DNA from: Vitellaria paradoxa
Taxonomy: Eukaryota > Streptophyta > Magnoliopsida > Ericales > Sapotaceae
Direction: 5' to 3'
DNA length: 64,000 nt
NCBI GenBank assembly: GCA_019916065.1
Contig: CM034238.1
Span: 38,407,375-38,471,374, forward strand
Every line of letters starts with the position of its first letter. Within the stretch, counting starts at the first letter, position 1. Both the position numbers and the translations under genes were made by a program. This document shows positions 1 to 10,734 of the stretch, piece by piece. The notes beneath the pieces are model-generated. The model was given only the letters and a program-made list of their open reading frames with translations. It had not been told where the DNA came from and made no database searches.

Positions 1-39
1 TTGCTAGCCTTTGTTACTCTCCCAACATTAAAATCATTA

Positions 40-298
40 CATTTAAAAAAAAAAAACATTGAAATCATCTGCCACGCAGACCCATGCTTTCAAATCAAAA
101 TGCCGATTCACCATTTCGTCATTGTATTGAGCGAAGGGTGGTCTTGCTAAGCCCATCCATACCCACAAGGGGAATGACTCATGTTTTTCTGTTATCAGTT
201 GATATTTCTTCTTCTGTGAAAAGAAAGTCAATTATCTTTGTTTTATCATTATCTTGGCCATACACGTGAGGTTCATATATCAAGGATGATGTTATAGG
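40..298 (-). pseudogene. CNL (NB-ARC) relic, part 1
   Basis: This segment aligns by eye with the P-loop to RNBS-A part of the intact CNL at about 18240-18500. The minus-strand translation keeps the RNBS-A signature FDLKAWVCVADDFN and an upstream remnant of the P-loop, where the GMGGLGKTT motif has become unreadable through a frameshift. It runs into a poly-A tract near 46-57 and stops abruptly at 298, where the Copia element begins. The matching continuation lies beyond that element, at 6675 onward. It is a dead copy of an NLR gene and suggests that the locus once held at least two CNL genes in the same orientation. Confidence 0.8.
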
Positions 299-754
299 TG
301 TAAGCAATGTAGATTTAACCTTTTAATATTGTTCTTGCAAATAATAGACATAAACTAAGAACAACATAGGATCTTGGAATCTCATAATTTTTACATATAA
401 CATAACACTATAAATTTATTCTGGTAAAAATACATACCTTGATCCATTGTCTCGTTCTTAAACAAACTTGAAGAAAGAACAATAAATTAGAAGACTGTGT
501 TTCTATCCCTTGGCCTTTTTTTCTTCTTACGTTAACGTGAGTGATGGAGAGAAGAAACGTAAAACAACTCTTGATAGGCAGGGATAGGACTAGTTTCTTA
601 TGGATAACTTCTAAAATAACCACTCCCATCAAGTAGTTAGTTACCATTAGGAAACCACCTTTCAAAACTAACCAAATAAGAAATTAGTTTTCTTTAATAT
701 TTATTTATTTATTTAATTAACTTCCAGATAATATCATGTGGGCCACATTTTACA
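299..754 (-). repeat. Copia 3' LTR
   Basis: LTR copy downstream of RNase H in the element's orientation. It runs TG to CA on the plus strand and matches 6219-6669 closely. It has one extra ATTT unit near 700-720 and a few more substitutions. The ends form the inverted repeat TGTAA/TTACA. Confidence 0.93.
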
Positions 755-765
755 TCCTCCCACTT
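755..765 (-). other. Copia polypurine tract
   Basis: On the minus strand, AAGTGGGAGGA lies directly against the 3' LTR, the usual plus-strand priming site for Copia elements. Confidence 0.85.
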
Positions 766-1153
766 GACTCATGTGATATTATCTCACCTCATGGTGCAAT
801 AAATAAATTAACATAATGCGCATAGATAAAGCTAATTTCCCATAAATTGGTTACATCATTCGTCATAGATAAGAATAGAAACTGATATGAGTCATGGCGG
901 TTTTACATCATTAATTCGACATAATTCCTTCCATGTACTACTATATCAATCCTTTTTCCATCATGACCTGTAAGTGAGAGGTATGTATAATTGGTCCAAC
1001 AATAATGTCTTTAACAAAGACAAAACCTGTTATCATTATTCCAATCATTATGTATACACATTCGAAAACAGGTAAATCAGAAACAAATTCATTAATGAGC
1101 TCGAGTGTCAAATTACAATAAAACGTAAACATCAACATAATATACAATAATGC
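766..1153 (-). other. Copia 3' untranslated region
   Basis: Spacer between the RNase H stop and the polypurine tract. I see no coding signal; the short ORF near 941-1147 has no recognisable domain. Confidence 0.6.
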
Positions 1154-2947
1154 CTACTTGTAAACAATCCCCATACTTTCAACATGTTTAATAAATGTCT
1201 TAGGCGGTAACCTTTTTGTCAAAGGGTCAGCAATCATAAGTTCGGTGCAAATATGATCAATTGACACTCTATGTTTCTGAACTTTTTCTTTGACGACAAA
1301 GTATTTCAATTCCATATGCTTAGCACCCTTAGAATACTTGTCGTTCTTAGAAAAGAAGACAGCTGCAGAATTATCACAATAAATTTTCAGCGACCTGACA
1401 ATACTGTCAACCACCCCAAGTCCTGAAATAAAGTTCCGCAACCATTTAGCTTGAACCATGGCCTCAGAGCACGCCACAAATTCAGCTTCCATGATGGATG
1501 TAGCAATGATTGACTGCTTCGCACTCTTCCATGATATTGCTCCTCCGGCTAGAAGATATACATAGCCAAATGTGGATTTTCTTGTATCCACACAACTAGC
1601 AAAATCTAAATCTGAATATCCAACTACTTCAAGATGATCAGACCTCCTATAAGTAAGCATGTGATCTTTTGTCCCTTGCAAATATCTTAAGACTTTCTTT
1701 GCATCTTTCCAATGATCTAATCCTGGGTTACATTGGTATCTACCAAGCATACCAACTGCAAAGCTAATGTCCGGCCTTGTACATGTTTGAGCATACATCA
1801 AACTCCCAACAATAGATGCATAAGGAATTCTTTTCATATGTTTCTGTTTCATATTATTCTTTGGACATTGCATGAGACTAAATTTGTCTCCTTTTTGAAT
1901 TGGAACTGGAGATGCCGAGTATTTATCCATTCTGAATCTCTCTAAAATTTTATTAACATATGGTTTCTGAGACAAACCCAACAGTCTTTGGGATCTATCC
2001 CGGAATATTTCTATTCCGATCACATAGTTTGCCTCTCCCATATCTTTCATTTCAAAGTTGCTAGAGAGAAACTTTTTCGTCTCACTTAATAGACCAACAT
2101 CATTAGTTGCAAGCAAGATGTCATCAACATACAGAATCAGAGAAATAAACTTACTCCCACTAACCTTCAGATATATACACTGATCAATAGTGTTTTCTTT
2201 AAATCCAAAGGAAACAACAGTATCGTTAAACTTAAGATACCATTGTCGAGAAGCTTGCTTAAGTCCGTATATTGACTTTTTCAGTTTACACACCATGTGT
2301 TCTTTCCCTTCAATTGAAAAACCCATTATTTGATCCATATACACATTTTCCTCTAAATTCCCATTTAGAAAAGCAGTTTTCATATCCATTTAATGTAGCT
2401 CTAAATCATAATGAGCCACCAGTGCCATGATAATTCTAAGAGAATCTTTCTTGGAAACTGGTGAGAACGTTTCCTTATAGTCAATGCTATCTTTCTGAGT
2501 AAAACCCTTAGCAACAAGTTTGGCCTTGTAACGTTCAAGGTTGCCATGAGAGTCACGCTTAGTCTTAAAGACCCATTTACACCCAACTCTCTTGCATTTT
2601 TTAGGCAAATCCACGAGGTCTCAAACACCATTATGTTCCATGGATTTAAGCTCATCTTTCATTGCATCTAACCATTTATTAGCATTATCACCATTAATGG
2701 CTTGTGAAAATGAAACTGGATTATTATAAATTTCTAAGTCGTCTTCCAACTCTTGTAGATATACCACATAATCATTCGGAATAGCAGATCTCATTTCTCT
2801 TTGGGATCTTCTTAATGCTATTTCCCGTGGTTCTTCTATTACAGGTTCATTTTGAATTTTAGGGGTATTTATTTGTTGCTTTTCTTGATTGTTATGTAGT
2901 TCAACAATTTGAGGAACAACAACTTGAGTAGTAGGAACACAAGTCAA
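1154..2947 (-). pseudogene. Copia reverse transcriptase and RNase H (broken)
   Basis: Three in-frame pieces on the minus strand make up the RT and RNase H part of the Copia polyprotein. The piece at 2947-2621 is the linker before RT. The piece at 2614-2390 holds the start of RT (CKWVFKTKRDSHGNLERYKA). The piece at 2389-1154 (411 aa) holds the palm, with YVDDILLATND as the catalytic motif, then RNase H (YSDLDFASCVDTRKSTFGY, MEAEFVACSEA, YCDNSAA). The pieces are separated by a TGA near 2615-2617 where a Trp is expected and a TAA just before 2389 where a Gln is expected. A further frame change lies between 2947 and 2970. YVDD is intact, so decay is by nonsense mutation rather than loss of the active site. 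Confidence 0.93.
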
Positions 2948-2969
2948 AGGGACTTGTATTCTAACTTCC

Positions 2970-4320
2970 TTAATTTTCCACGTTTCCTGAAACTATGCTC
3001 CCATTAGTTTCACCATTCTCAATGAACCTAGCATTTCCAGTTTCAATAATTCTTGTACTATGGTTAGGACAATAAAATCTATACCCTTTAGATTTTTCTG
3101 GATAACCAATGAAATATCCACTAATTGTTCTTGCATCCAATTTCTTTTCTTGTGGATTATAAATCCTTATTTCTACCTGGCAGCCCCAAACATGCAGGTG
3201 CCTTAAACTAGGTTTCCTACCAGTCCACAGTTCAAAATGTGTCTTTGGAATTGCCTTACTAGGAACCCTGTTTAACAAATACATGGTAGTCTTTAAGGCA
3301 TACATCCACAATGATAAAGGTAAAGATGTATTACTTAACATACTCCTAACCATGTCCATTAAAGTTCGGTTACGCCTTTCTGATATACCATTCTGTTGTG
3401 GTGTACCCGGCATTGTGTATTGAGCACATATGCCATGCTTTTCTAGGAACTTAGCAAATGGACCAGGGTGTTGTCTAGTTTCATCATACTTTCCATAATA
3501 CTCACCACTTCTATTAGACCTGACAATTTTCACCTTTTTGTCCAATTGCCTTTCAACTTCATTTATATAAATTTCTAAGGCATTCACTGCTTGAGATTTC
3601 TCATATAGTAAATAGACATATCCATAACATGAATAATCATCAATAAAGGTGATAAAGTACTTTTCTTTACTGAAAGAATCAACATCAAAAAGTCCGCATA
3701 TATCGGTGTGTACAATTTCAAGAAGCTGAGTGCTTCTCGTGGCACCTTTCTTTGTGTGTTTCGTTTGCTTTCCATTAATGCAATCCACACAAATATTGAG
3801 ATCAGTAAAATCCAAATCTGGAAGAATTCCATTCTTTACTAATCTACTCAGTCTTTCTTTGGAAATATGACCTAAACACTTATGCCACAAGTAAGCAGAA
3901 CATTCATTTACTGAACCACGTTTAGTGCCAACATTATGATGCAAGGTCATAAGAGTTTCAGCATATAAATTGTCAAGATTCAATTTATATAAACCATCAC
4001 AAAGTATACCAGATCCAATCATGCCAGTATGCTTAAACAAATTGAAACATCCATTACCAAATCTAAAAGAGTATCCAGTACCATCAACTTTAGATAAAGA
4101 AACAAAATTCCTAGAAATACTAGGTACATAAAGAGTTTCAAACAAATCTAAATGATGTCCAGTGTCTAGGATTAAACGGTAAGTCCCGACTGCTTCTACT
4201 AGAACTTTCACTCTATTTCCCATGAAGACGAACTTCTCATTTGGGCTTATGGTTTGGATTGTAAGGAATCCCTGCATCGTATTAGAAACATGAGTTGTAC
4301 ATTCATAATCAATCCACCAA
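2970..4320 (-). pseudogene. Copia protease remnant and integrase (broken)
   Basis: The minus-strand ORF of 435 aa (4277-2970) and its upstream extension carry the end of gag, the protease and the integrase. The protease active-site triplet, normally D-S/T-G, reads D-Y-E in WWIDYECTTHVSN near 4280-4315. The GAG-pre-integrase motif (LWHKCLGHISKERL) and the zinc-binding cysteines (CVDC) are present. The integrase core has its first Asp in HTDICG and the Glu in QQNGISERRNRTL, but the second catalytic Asp is Asn in VRSNRSGEYYG near 3500-3520. Both protease and integrase should therefore be catalytically dead whatever the stop codons do. Confidence 0.9.
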
Positions 4321-4379
4321 ATATTATGTGGAACTTCAGTTAAATTTGATTCAAAACATACATAAGCATTAAGCTTATC

Positions 4380-5231
4380 TTTCTTTTCGAACCAACCCTT
4401 ACGTCGCGGGCAGTCCTTCTGGAAGTGTCCAAATTTCCCACAGAAATGACATTTGTCATTGTTTGCCTTCTTCTGGATCTTAACGGATGACTCATTGATC
4501 TTTAGTGGTCATTTCCCCTTTCCATGTTTCTTATCAACTTTCTTACCAGCTCCTTGATGTTTCACATAATGGATGGAATGACTTCCTTGATTCTTAAGTC
4601 TTGTTTCCTCTTGAGCCAACATGCTGTGCAGTTCATGCACATTCTATTTGTCTTTCATGGTGTTATAGCTCATTTGGAACGGGCCATACTCAGATGGTAA
4701 TGAGTTCAGAATGAACTGCACAAGGAAATTCTCATCCACTTCCATTCCCAAAGGCTTAAGTTTTGCTGCAATATTTGTCATCTCAATGACATGTTCATGC
4801 ATAGTACGAGAACCATCAAATTTCATGGTGGTCAAAGTACCCATTAATGTCCCTGCAAGAGACTTGTCAGTAGTTTGGGAGCGCTCTTCCACAAAACTCA
4901 TAAATTCTTTAGCACTTTCTGTTTTGGGAAGAGCTGACTTGATGTTGTTTGCTATGCTCATTCGCATAAACATCAAGCTTAGTATATTTGACCTTTCCCA
5001 AGCCTTATAATGAGCCTTTTCTTCATTGTTGCTAGCATCAGTAATAGCAGCAGGCTTCTTAACTTGGAGTGCCAAATCAAGATCCAATACACCAAGGTGA
5101 AATTGGACTTGTTCACTCCAGTCAGAAAAATTCAGCTCATTAAAGATTGGAAGAGACGAAGCATGTGAATGTAAAGAAATAGGGACAAAAACTGCAATAA
5201 AAACATGCCTAACATTAATGTTTTGAGTCAT
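4380..5231 (-). pseudogene. Copia gag (broken)
   Basis: The N-terminal 195 codons (5231-4644, ATG at 5231) form the Copia-type gag (UBN2-like) domain, with NFSDWSEQVQFHLG early and NSLPSEYGPFQMSYN late. The frame then meets TAG at about 4641-4643 (Trp expected) and TGA near 4509-4511. Beyond these, the same frame still encodes a perfect CX2CX4HX4C zinc knuckle at 4410-4451 (CHFCGKFGHFQKDC). The gag would normally coat the element RNA in cytoplasmic particles. Confidence 0.88.
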
Positions 5232-6199
5232 AAACTAACATGTTATAAAAAATTAAGATAATAGATTGTTTTAAAATTAATGTACATCAATGTTCTCCTT
5301 TGGTTGATACATTAATGCACGAAATAATCATAATGATGCCAACAAAATTTAACATTATCAGGTAATGATGCATGCACTAATTAGAAATATCTATTATCTT
5401 TGGATAAATAAATAAAACCAATAGTGCATTTACATTACCAACAATCATATTCATTAATTATAAGAACAACTAATTAACCTTTGGGCAATTCATAAATGCC
5501 TTATAATAATGAATTTCAATCTACCCATAAACAAACATCATTTATAGCATCAATTTTATGAGTGATTGAGGAACAATTTCATATAATTTGGAACTAATTT
5601 AACGTAAAGATTTGATCACTTTGGTGATTAACAAATCTAACATAATATTGTTCCAAATATGATTAATAAAATATAACATTAAATGTTCAATCATCAAAAC
5701 AGAACCATATAAAATCATGCAAATTCTTATGGTTATAAATCATGATGACATAATATCCCGTAAGCATCCATGATTGAATGATAAACATGAATATTTGTTA
5801 CAGATAATAACAAGCCAACATTACCCTATTATAATATTCAAAGTTCAAGCTTTCCATTGCAATCATTAATAGAAAAATAAAATCACTTTTCAAATCAAGT
5901 CTGTTGCATGCTTTTCAGAACATATTAAAATATTCAAATTGAACTCAAACACCTTTCTAATTACGGTTTATTCAATTACGGCATGGATTAGTTCCAAATC
6001 TCAAGAAACAATTGACTGCATTACATTTAAACCAATCGGATCTTGTTTTTGAAATTATGTAAAAAAAAAAAAAACAGTCAAATTAGAAAACCATAGTACA
6101 ATATTGAGTGCAGCGGAAATAAATTCTTAATCTCAAAATTAGGGTTCACAAGAAATTGAGAAAAATAAGAATATGATTGAAAAATCATGAGTTCCTAAA
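5232..6199 (-). other. Copia 5' leader
   Basis: Untranslated leader of about 1 kb between the PBS and the gag start codon. It is AT-rich and contains no ORF of note. Confidence 0.65.
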
Positions 6200-6216
6200 C
6201 CAACGCCCCGATACCA
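6200..6216 (-). other. Copia primer-binding site
   Basis: Two bases inside the 5' LTR the minus strand reads TGGTATCGGGGCGTTGG, close to the initiator-Met tRNA complement (TGGTATCAGAGC) used by most plant Copia elements. Confidence 0.8.
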
Positions 6217-6218
6217 GA

Positions 6219-6669
6219 TGTAAGCCATGTAGATTTAACCTTTTAATATTGTTCTTGCAAATAATAGACATAAACTAAGAACAATGTAAGATCTTGGAAT
6301 CTCATAATTTTTACATATAACATAACACTATACATTTATTCTGGTAAAAATACATACCTTGATCCATTGTCTCGTTCTTAAACAAACTTGAAGAAATACA
6401 ATAAATTAGAAGACTATGTTTCTATCCCTTGGCCTTTTTTTCTTTTTACGTTAACATGAGTGATGGAGAGAAGAAACGTAAAACAGCTCTTGATAGGCAG
6501 GGATAGGACCAATTTCTTAGGGATAACTTCTAAAATAACCACTCCCATCAAGTAGTTAGTTACCATTAGGAAACCACCTTTCAAAACTAACCAAATAAGA
6601 AATTAGTTTTCTTTAATATTTATTTATTTAATTAACTTCCAGATAATATCATGTGGGCCACATTTTACA
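6219..6669 (-). repeat. Copia 5' LTR
   Basis: LTR copy upstream of gag in the element's orientation, 451 bp, TG...CA. It carries the promoter end of the element and matches 299-754. Confidence 0.93.
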
Positions 6670-6830
6670 GTAGGTTGGCTTTGCCAAGGTTCAGTAGCGG
6701 CAAGGGATTTAGAAGGAAGTAACAAGAGATGGGATTGGACGGGATGGGATGCAAAAACAAGCAGGCAATTAAATGAAGCTCCTCACGCAGATTGTTTCTC
6801 TTTACAAGAGAGAGCTTGGAAGAATATCAA
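6670..6830 (-). pseudogene. CNL relic, part 2, with 5' flank remnant
   Basis: Immediately after the Copia target duplication the sequence continues the CNL alignment: 6675-6710 resembles the linker upstream of the P-loop (about 18520-18560). From about 6735 it resembles the proximal 5' flank of the CNL (compare 19080-19130). The coiled-coil exon segment of about 500 bp that should lie between them is missing. The rest to 7100 shows no gene. Confidence 0.6.
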
Positions 6831-7100
6831 AATGTCATGGTGGGAGTTGCTAATATGCATGTTCTTCGCTTTCTGTCAAATTCAATATGAAAAAAAGAAA
6901 ATTAAAGGCCATTCTTTTGGACGGTAATGATCACCCAATCACGAGCAAGGTGTGTGTGATGATCATCAAAAAGCACTTCATTTTATGTTACTTACCACAG
7001 CACCGCAAACCCCTCGCCCATGGACGGCAGAAATAGATAAATAATGAAAAGATTAACCTAACCCAATTTTTGTAATGCTAAGCGTATTTGTAAACTTCCC

Positions 7101-7124
7101 ATATATATATATATATATATATAT
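7101..7124. repeat. (AT)n microsatellite
   Basis: Uninterrupted AT dinucleotide run of about 24 bp. A purine-only A/G tract lies near 7290-7330. Confidence 0.9.
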
Positions 7125-7593
7125 TTTATTACAGTCAGGAAAAGTAATGCCTTGAATCAGTTGTTCTTCACAGAGGGAGTGAATAAATGAGAAGAAACAA
7201 GTGGATTTTTATAATATTTTATTACAGAGGGAGGAGACTCTTTTAAAGTCTGGGAACAGATGACAGGAACAGATTGGTTTTCTCTCATTTGTGAAAAAAA
7301 AAAGAGAAAAAAAAAAAAAAGAAAAAGAGGTCAAACAATGTGAAAAGGAAAACATCACAAAAGATTAGCTATGTGGGTTTGAACAATTTGAAAATATTGA
7401 AATCTGACACTGGCGCCATCTCCATATATTGCAAGTGGAGATTAGAGTTGCCTCCGAGGCATAGCTCAGTTGGCAAAAGACGGGCTCTCCGCATGCTAGC
7501 TTGTTTAGTGGCGGAAGTTCGAATCTTGACTAGCTTGAGACACATTCTGCGATTTACATCCTCTACAGGAATCGAGGGGCCCTACGAGAGGTC

Positions 7594-7873
7594 TGTTATG
7601 TGACCAAGTTAGATTAGATTAGTTAGTTAGTTACAAATTAGTTTGCTTAAACTAATCATAGTTAGATTAGATTAGTTAGTTAATGAATGTAATGGAGTTT
7701 ATAAATAGGATGTATTGTAACAGAAATAATATAGAGAAGAATTTTTAGTGTGAGAGTAATTTCTCATTTGGGAGAGTTTTGGATTACTCTCGAATTGAAT
7801 CCAAACCCTTTTATTTTCTCGTATTTTCTTTTATTTTCTCACCAACCAAACATTCAGAGATGGGTTCATCACA
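7594..7873 (+). repeat. 5' LTR of non-autonomous element
   Basis: TG...CA, 280 bp, TATA-like TTTATAAATAGG near 7699-7710. It is almost identical to 9492-9750 apart from an extra TCGTATTTTCTTTTATT-like stretch. Confidence 0.88.
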
Positions 7874-7967
7874 ATTGGTATCAAAGCCATTTTTTGATCC
7901 AAAAATGATAGAAATCAGATATGCAACATAGCAAAATCAAGACATTAATTCACAATTAAAGCAATTA

Positions 7968-8162
7968 GTGAAGATGGTGGAAGTGATCAACGACAGATTA
8001 GATAAGGTATCTCAACAAATTCAAGCTAATTCTGTAGCAATCCAAAAAATTCAACAAGAAAGAATGGATGCAACATCATTACAGAAACAGAAATGTGGGT
8101 TGACTGAAATGAAAAAAATTCAGGAAATCAAGAACTACTCAAGGGAAGAAGAAGGAGAATAA
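7968..8162 (+). pseudogene. Short gag-like ORF
   Basis: A 64-codon frame beginning MVEVINDRLDKVSQQIQAN, just after the PBS of the non-autonomous element. It is charged, predicted coiled coil, and in the usual place for the start of a plant Gypsy gag. It runs straight into the GAA repeat and has no capsid or zinc-knuckle domain. I call it a gag remnant from position and composition only. Confidence 0.45.
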
Positions 8163-8230
8163 GAAGAAGAAGAAGAAAGGGATGAAGAACGAGAAGAAGA
8201 AGAAGAAGAAGAAGAAGAAGAAGAAGAAAG
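8150..8230. repeat. (GAA)n microsatellite
   Basis: Imperfect GAA/GAG trinucleotide run, which reads as poly-Glu on the plus strand and poly-Ser on the minus strand. It lies inside the non-autonomous LTR element. Confidence 0.9.
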
Positions 8231-8330
8231 CCCTACTGTTGGAAGTTTCAGAGCACAAAACGCCACTTTAAACAATTTCTGGCTACAAGAATCAGCGATA
8301 GGGCCAAATGCGAGCACCAAGATTAGTTGC

Positions 8331-9003
8331 ATGATCCAAATTACAATAATTCGGATTCCAAAGATTCAGCCCACTTGCTTTCAAGACTACGCATTGATGT
8401 TCGACCACCAGCCCTGGGATTCTGGCAACCTTAGCTTTAAGTTCCCAGTCGGTGGATTGCCGCCCAATCCCTGGGATTCCAGTCTAATTGGGATATCTTC
8501 GCCGTCATCAGTATATGCCATTGCCTGGCTTCGCTCGATCTCGCCTCAGTCAACGATCGCTCCTCCAAGGAAGGTAAGGGGTACTCTTCATCGCTTGTCC
8601 AGCATTGCTTCACGTTGTGGGATCCGGGTGGAGAACAACGAGAACAAGGTAGTGGTGTTAGTGATGTCTACCTCATAGATTCCAAGAGATCGAAGTCGAC
8701 TATGGAGGTTCGCTGGGAAATTCCTGTAATAGCTATGGCTTCTTCAGAAGTTAAGAAGAGAAAGAAGCATAGGGATGGGTGTAGAGGCATTAGCGTCAAA
8801 CTACCATCAAATCCCGTCCGAACAACCCCCACAACAGAGGCTAACCCCACCGATTTCCTCCAGATTTCGGCTGTTGACGTTGCCGTCACCGGAAAATTAA
8901 TCTCCACTGGCACCTGTGGCTTTATTTCGCCTCCACCGGAGCTACGGCCACCAACCCCACTGGCGCCGCCACCATGGCAGCCAACACCCTTCAAACCCTA
9001 GCT
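8331..9003 (+). other. Unrecognised GC-richer insert, possible captured host sequence
   Basis: Between the GAA repeat and the 3' part of the element lies about 670 bp that is clearly GC-richer than everything around it. It carries a 128-codon frame at 8615-9001 ending in a proline-rich stretch and a 115-codon frame at 8331-8678 in another frame. Neither matches a retrotransposon domain I know. The base composition and lack of gag/pol motifs suggest a transduced host-gene fragment, but I do not recognise the donor, so the function is left open. Confidence 0.4.
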
Positions 9004-9371
9004 GCCACACATCTTCTTTCACATCTTCCCAACCCTAATCCAAATTCCACCTTGATACCATGAAGGAATTAAAAGGAAGTTGGTGTGATTGATGAGGACA
9101 TTAATTGTACTAATGGGAAAAGGATTGAAGCTTTCGAAAAAAAAAAAAAACTTTCTGTGAAAAATAAATAAATAAATTTGTGGACAAGTGGTTGGTGGGT
9201 GAAGTATCTGAAGAGTTGGGCTTGAAGGGTGGCCAAGAAGCAGAATCCAAGCAAACATTTTTTTTTAAGCAAAATGGTCTGCTCATCATGGGGCAATTCT
9301 TTAGTTGCAGATCACCAATTGGGCCTGTCAAATGGAGTGTGGTTAAATTGATTGAGCTGGCCACAGTTAGG

Positions 9372-9372
<1 letters not shown>

Positions 9373-9421
<49 letters not shown>

Positions 9422-9440
9422 AATAAATAAATAAATAAAA
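9373..9440. repeat. (AAT)n-(AAAT)n microsatellite
   Basis: About 13 AAT units followed by about 7 AAAT units, inside the non-autonomous LTR element just before its 3' end. Confidence 0.9.
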
Positions 9441-9491
9441 TTTTGCATATTCCCACCTTGAGGACAAGGTGGATTTAAAGAGGGTGGGAAT

Positions 9492-9750
9492 TGTTATGTG
9501 ACCAAGTTAGATTAGATTAGTTAGTTAGTTACAAATTAGTTTGCTTAAACTAATCATAGTTAGATTAGATTATTAGTTAATGAATGTAATGGAGTTTATA
9601 AATAGGATGTATTGTAACAGAAGTAATATAGAGAAGAATTTTCAGTGTGAGAGTAATTTCTCATTTGGGAGAGTTTTGGATTACTCTCGAATTTAATCCA
9701 AACCCTTTTATTTTCTCACCAACCAAACATTCAGAGACGGGTTCAACACA
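9492..9750 (+). repeat. 3' LTR of non-autonomous element
   Basis: Second LTR copy, 259 bp, TG...CA, preceded by the polypurine tract at 9477-9490. Confidence 0.88.
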
Positions 9751-9778
9751 GCGTCACCCTAAGTGGAGATTGGAGTTG

Positions 9779-10734
9779 GATTGTAAATTTTATTACATGA
9801 AAAAATGTTCGCGATGTACAAGTTTTGTTGTTGTACTATAGGGGAGTTTTTTAGTGTATTATTTTGAATGTATTGTTGTTTTAAAAATATATGTTCATAA
9901 CAAACATATGTATGAACACAAAAGAAATTTATTAATGTATTACTCAAATTAAAGATGGATTTAGAGAGAGTAGGCAAGGATGAAGTAAGAATTTTTAAGC
10001 CGAAGTTAAATTTATGCTCTCTTACTGAACTAAATTTAGGCTTTGAAAAAATTATAACTGACACTGTAAATTATATTTAATAAACAAAAAATAATTAAAT
10101 GTAACCAATACATAATAACAATGCATCATCAAAAAATACTTTTTATGTATTAATGTCCAAAAAAATAAATAAAATTAATTTTATCTAGATATTTAATGAA
10201 TTATCAATTAGATGACTTCTTATGTCATGAAGTTCGTCACTGTTAAATTTGCAGTGAATTTCTCTGAAAGCAATGCATTTTCAAGAAAAAAGAAAATTTT
10301 GTCTTATTCCAAAATTTTATTTTAACACCACTTGTGGTTGAAATTGCATGTTTGTTGTTGTAGGAAAAACTTATATATAACTTTTCATTTTACAAAAACT
10401 AACCTTTTGCCTTTTGTTTTTTCATATTTATTTTATTTTATTTTAGCTTCTTATGTATTTAATATTGGATGGCTCATATGGTTAAATTTTTGGGGCATTC
10501 AATTTTGGTCTATTTTTTATTTTTAATTTTTTGTGTGAGTAATAATAAGTGATGTATTATGTTAAGTATATGCGGTAAAATTAGTAATTTAGTTTACCTA
10601 TTAAAATTATTGAATATGTATTACCATTTAAAATTCTTGAATATGTATTACAATTATGAAAAACATATTTAAATTTTAGGGAGGACTTTAGCTTAGAAGT
10701 TTTTTGGACCAACAAATTGAACGTAGTGGCCGTG
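9779..10734. other. AT-rich spacer, no gene seen
   Basis: No ORF with recognisable content and no repeat that I can assign. Composition is very AT-rich. Confidence 0.6.

Larger units (their letters stand above)
299..6669 (-). mobile_element. Degenerate Ty1/Copia LTR retrotransposon
   Basis: A complete but inactive Copia element on the minus strand: two LTRs of about 450 bp starting TG and ending CA, a PBS resembling initiator-Met tRNA, a PPT, and gag, protease, integrase, RT and RNase H in Copia order. The flanking 5-mers are ATAGG (294-298) and GTAGG (6670-6674), a target-site duplication with one mismatch. The interrupted sequence is a CNL relic, and the reading rejoins on either side. Hand comparison of the LTRs gives roughly a dozen substitutions plus short indels (about 3%), so the insertion is fairly recent. 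Several stops and a frameshift break the polyprotein, so it is not autonomous. Confidence 0.93.
7594..9750 (+). mobile_element. Non-autonomous LTR retrotransposon
   Basis: LTRs at 7594-7873 (280 bp) and 9492-9750 (259 bp, with a 16-20-bp internal deletion) begin TGTTATGTG and end ACA. A PBS (TGGTATCAAAGCC, about 7876-7888) follows the first LTR and a polypurine tract (AAAGAGGGTGGGAA, 9477-9490) precedes the second. Both LTRs carry a TATA box (TTTATAAATAGG). The flanking 5-mers AGGTC and GCGTC share only GTC, so the target duplication is weak. The 1.6-kb interior has a short gag-like start but no protease, RT or integrase, so movement would depend on an autonomous partner, probably Ty3/Gypsy judging by the leader. 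LTR similarity is high by eye, so the insertion is young. Confidence 0.88.
7433..9778 (+). mobile_element. tRNA-derived SINE split by an LTR element
   Basis: The SINE head at 7451-7525 has a perfect pol III box A (TAGCTCAGTTGG, 7462-7473) and box B (GTTCGAATC, 7517-7525). The body runs to 7593 and resumes at 9751-9760. The outer flanks are an 18-bp direct repeat, AAGTGGAGATTAGAGTTG (7433-7450) and AAGTGGAGATTGGAGTTG (9761-9778), with one mismatch. This is a target-site duplication that makes sense only if the 2.16-kb element between 7594 and 9750 is removed. The SINE would be about 153 bp. It does not fold as a full tRNA gene and has no tRNA 3' end. Confidence 0.85.

Noticed and set aside
7451..7525. 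tRNA gene
   Set aside because: Box A and box B are good, but the acceptor stem cannot be formed. The unit continues into a SINE body and has target duplications.
8135..8332. Minus-strand Ser-rich ORF
   Set aside because: It is only the reverse reading of the GAA microsatellite.
9018..9448. Overlapping minus-strand ORFs near 9.0-9.4 kb
   Set aside because: They are composed of Ile/Phe runs from A/T microsatellites inside the non-autonomous LTR element.
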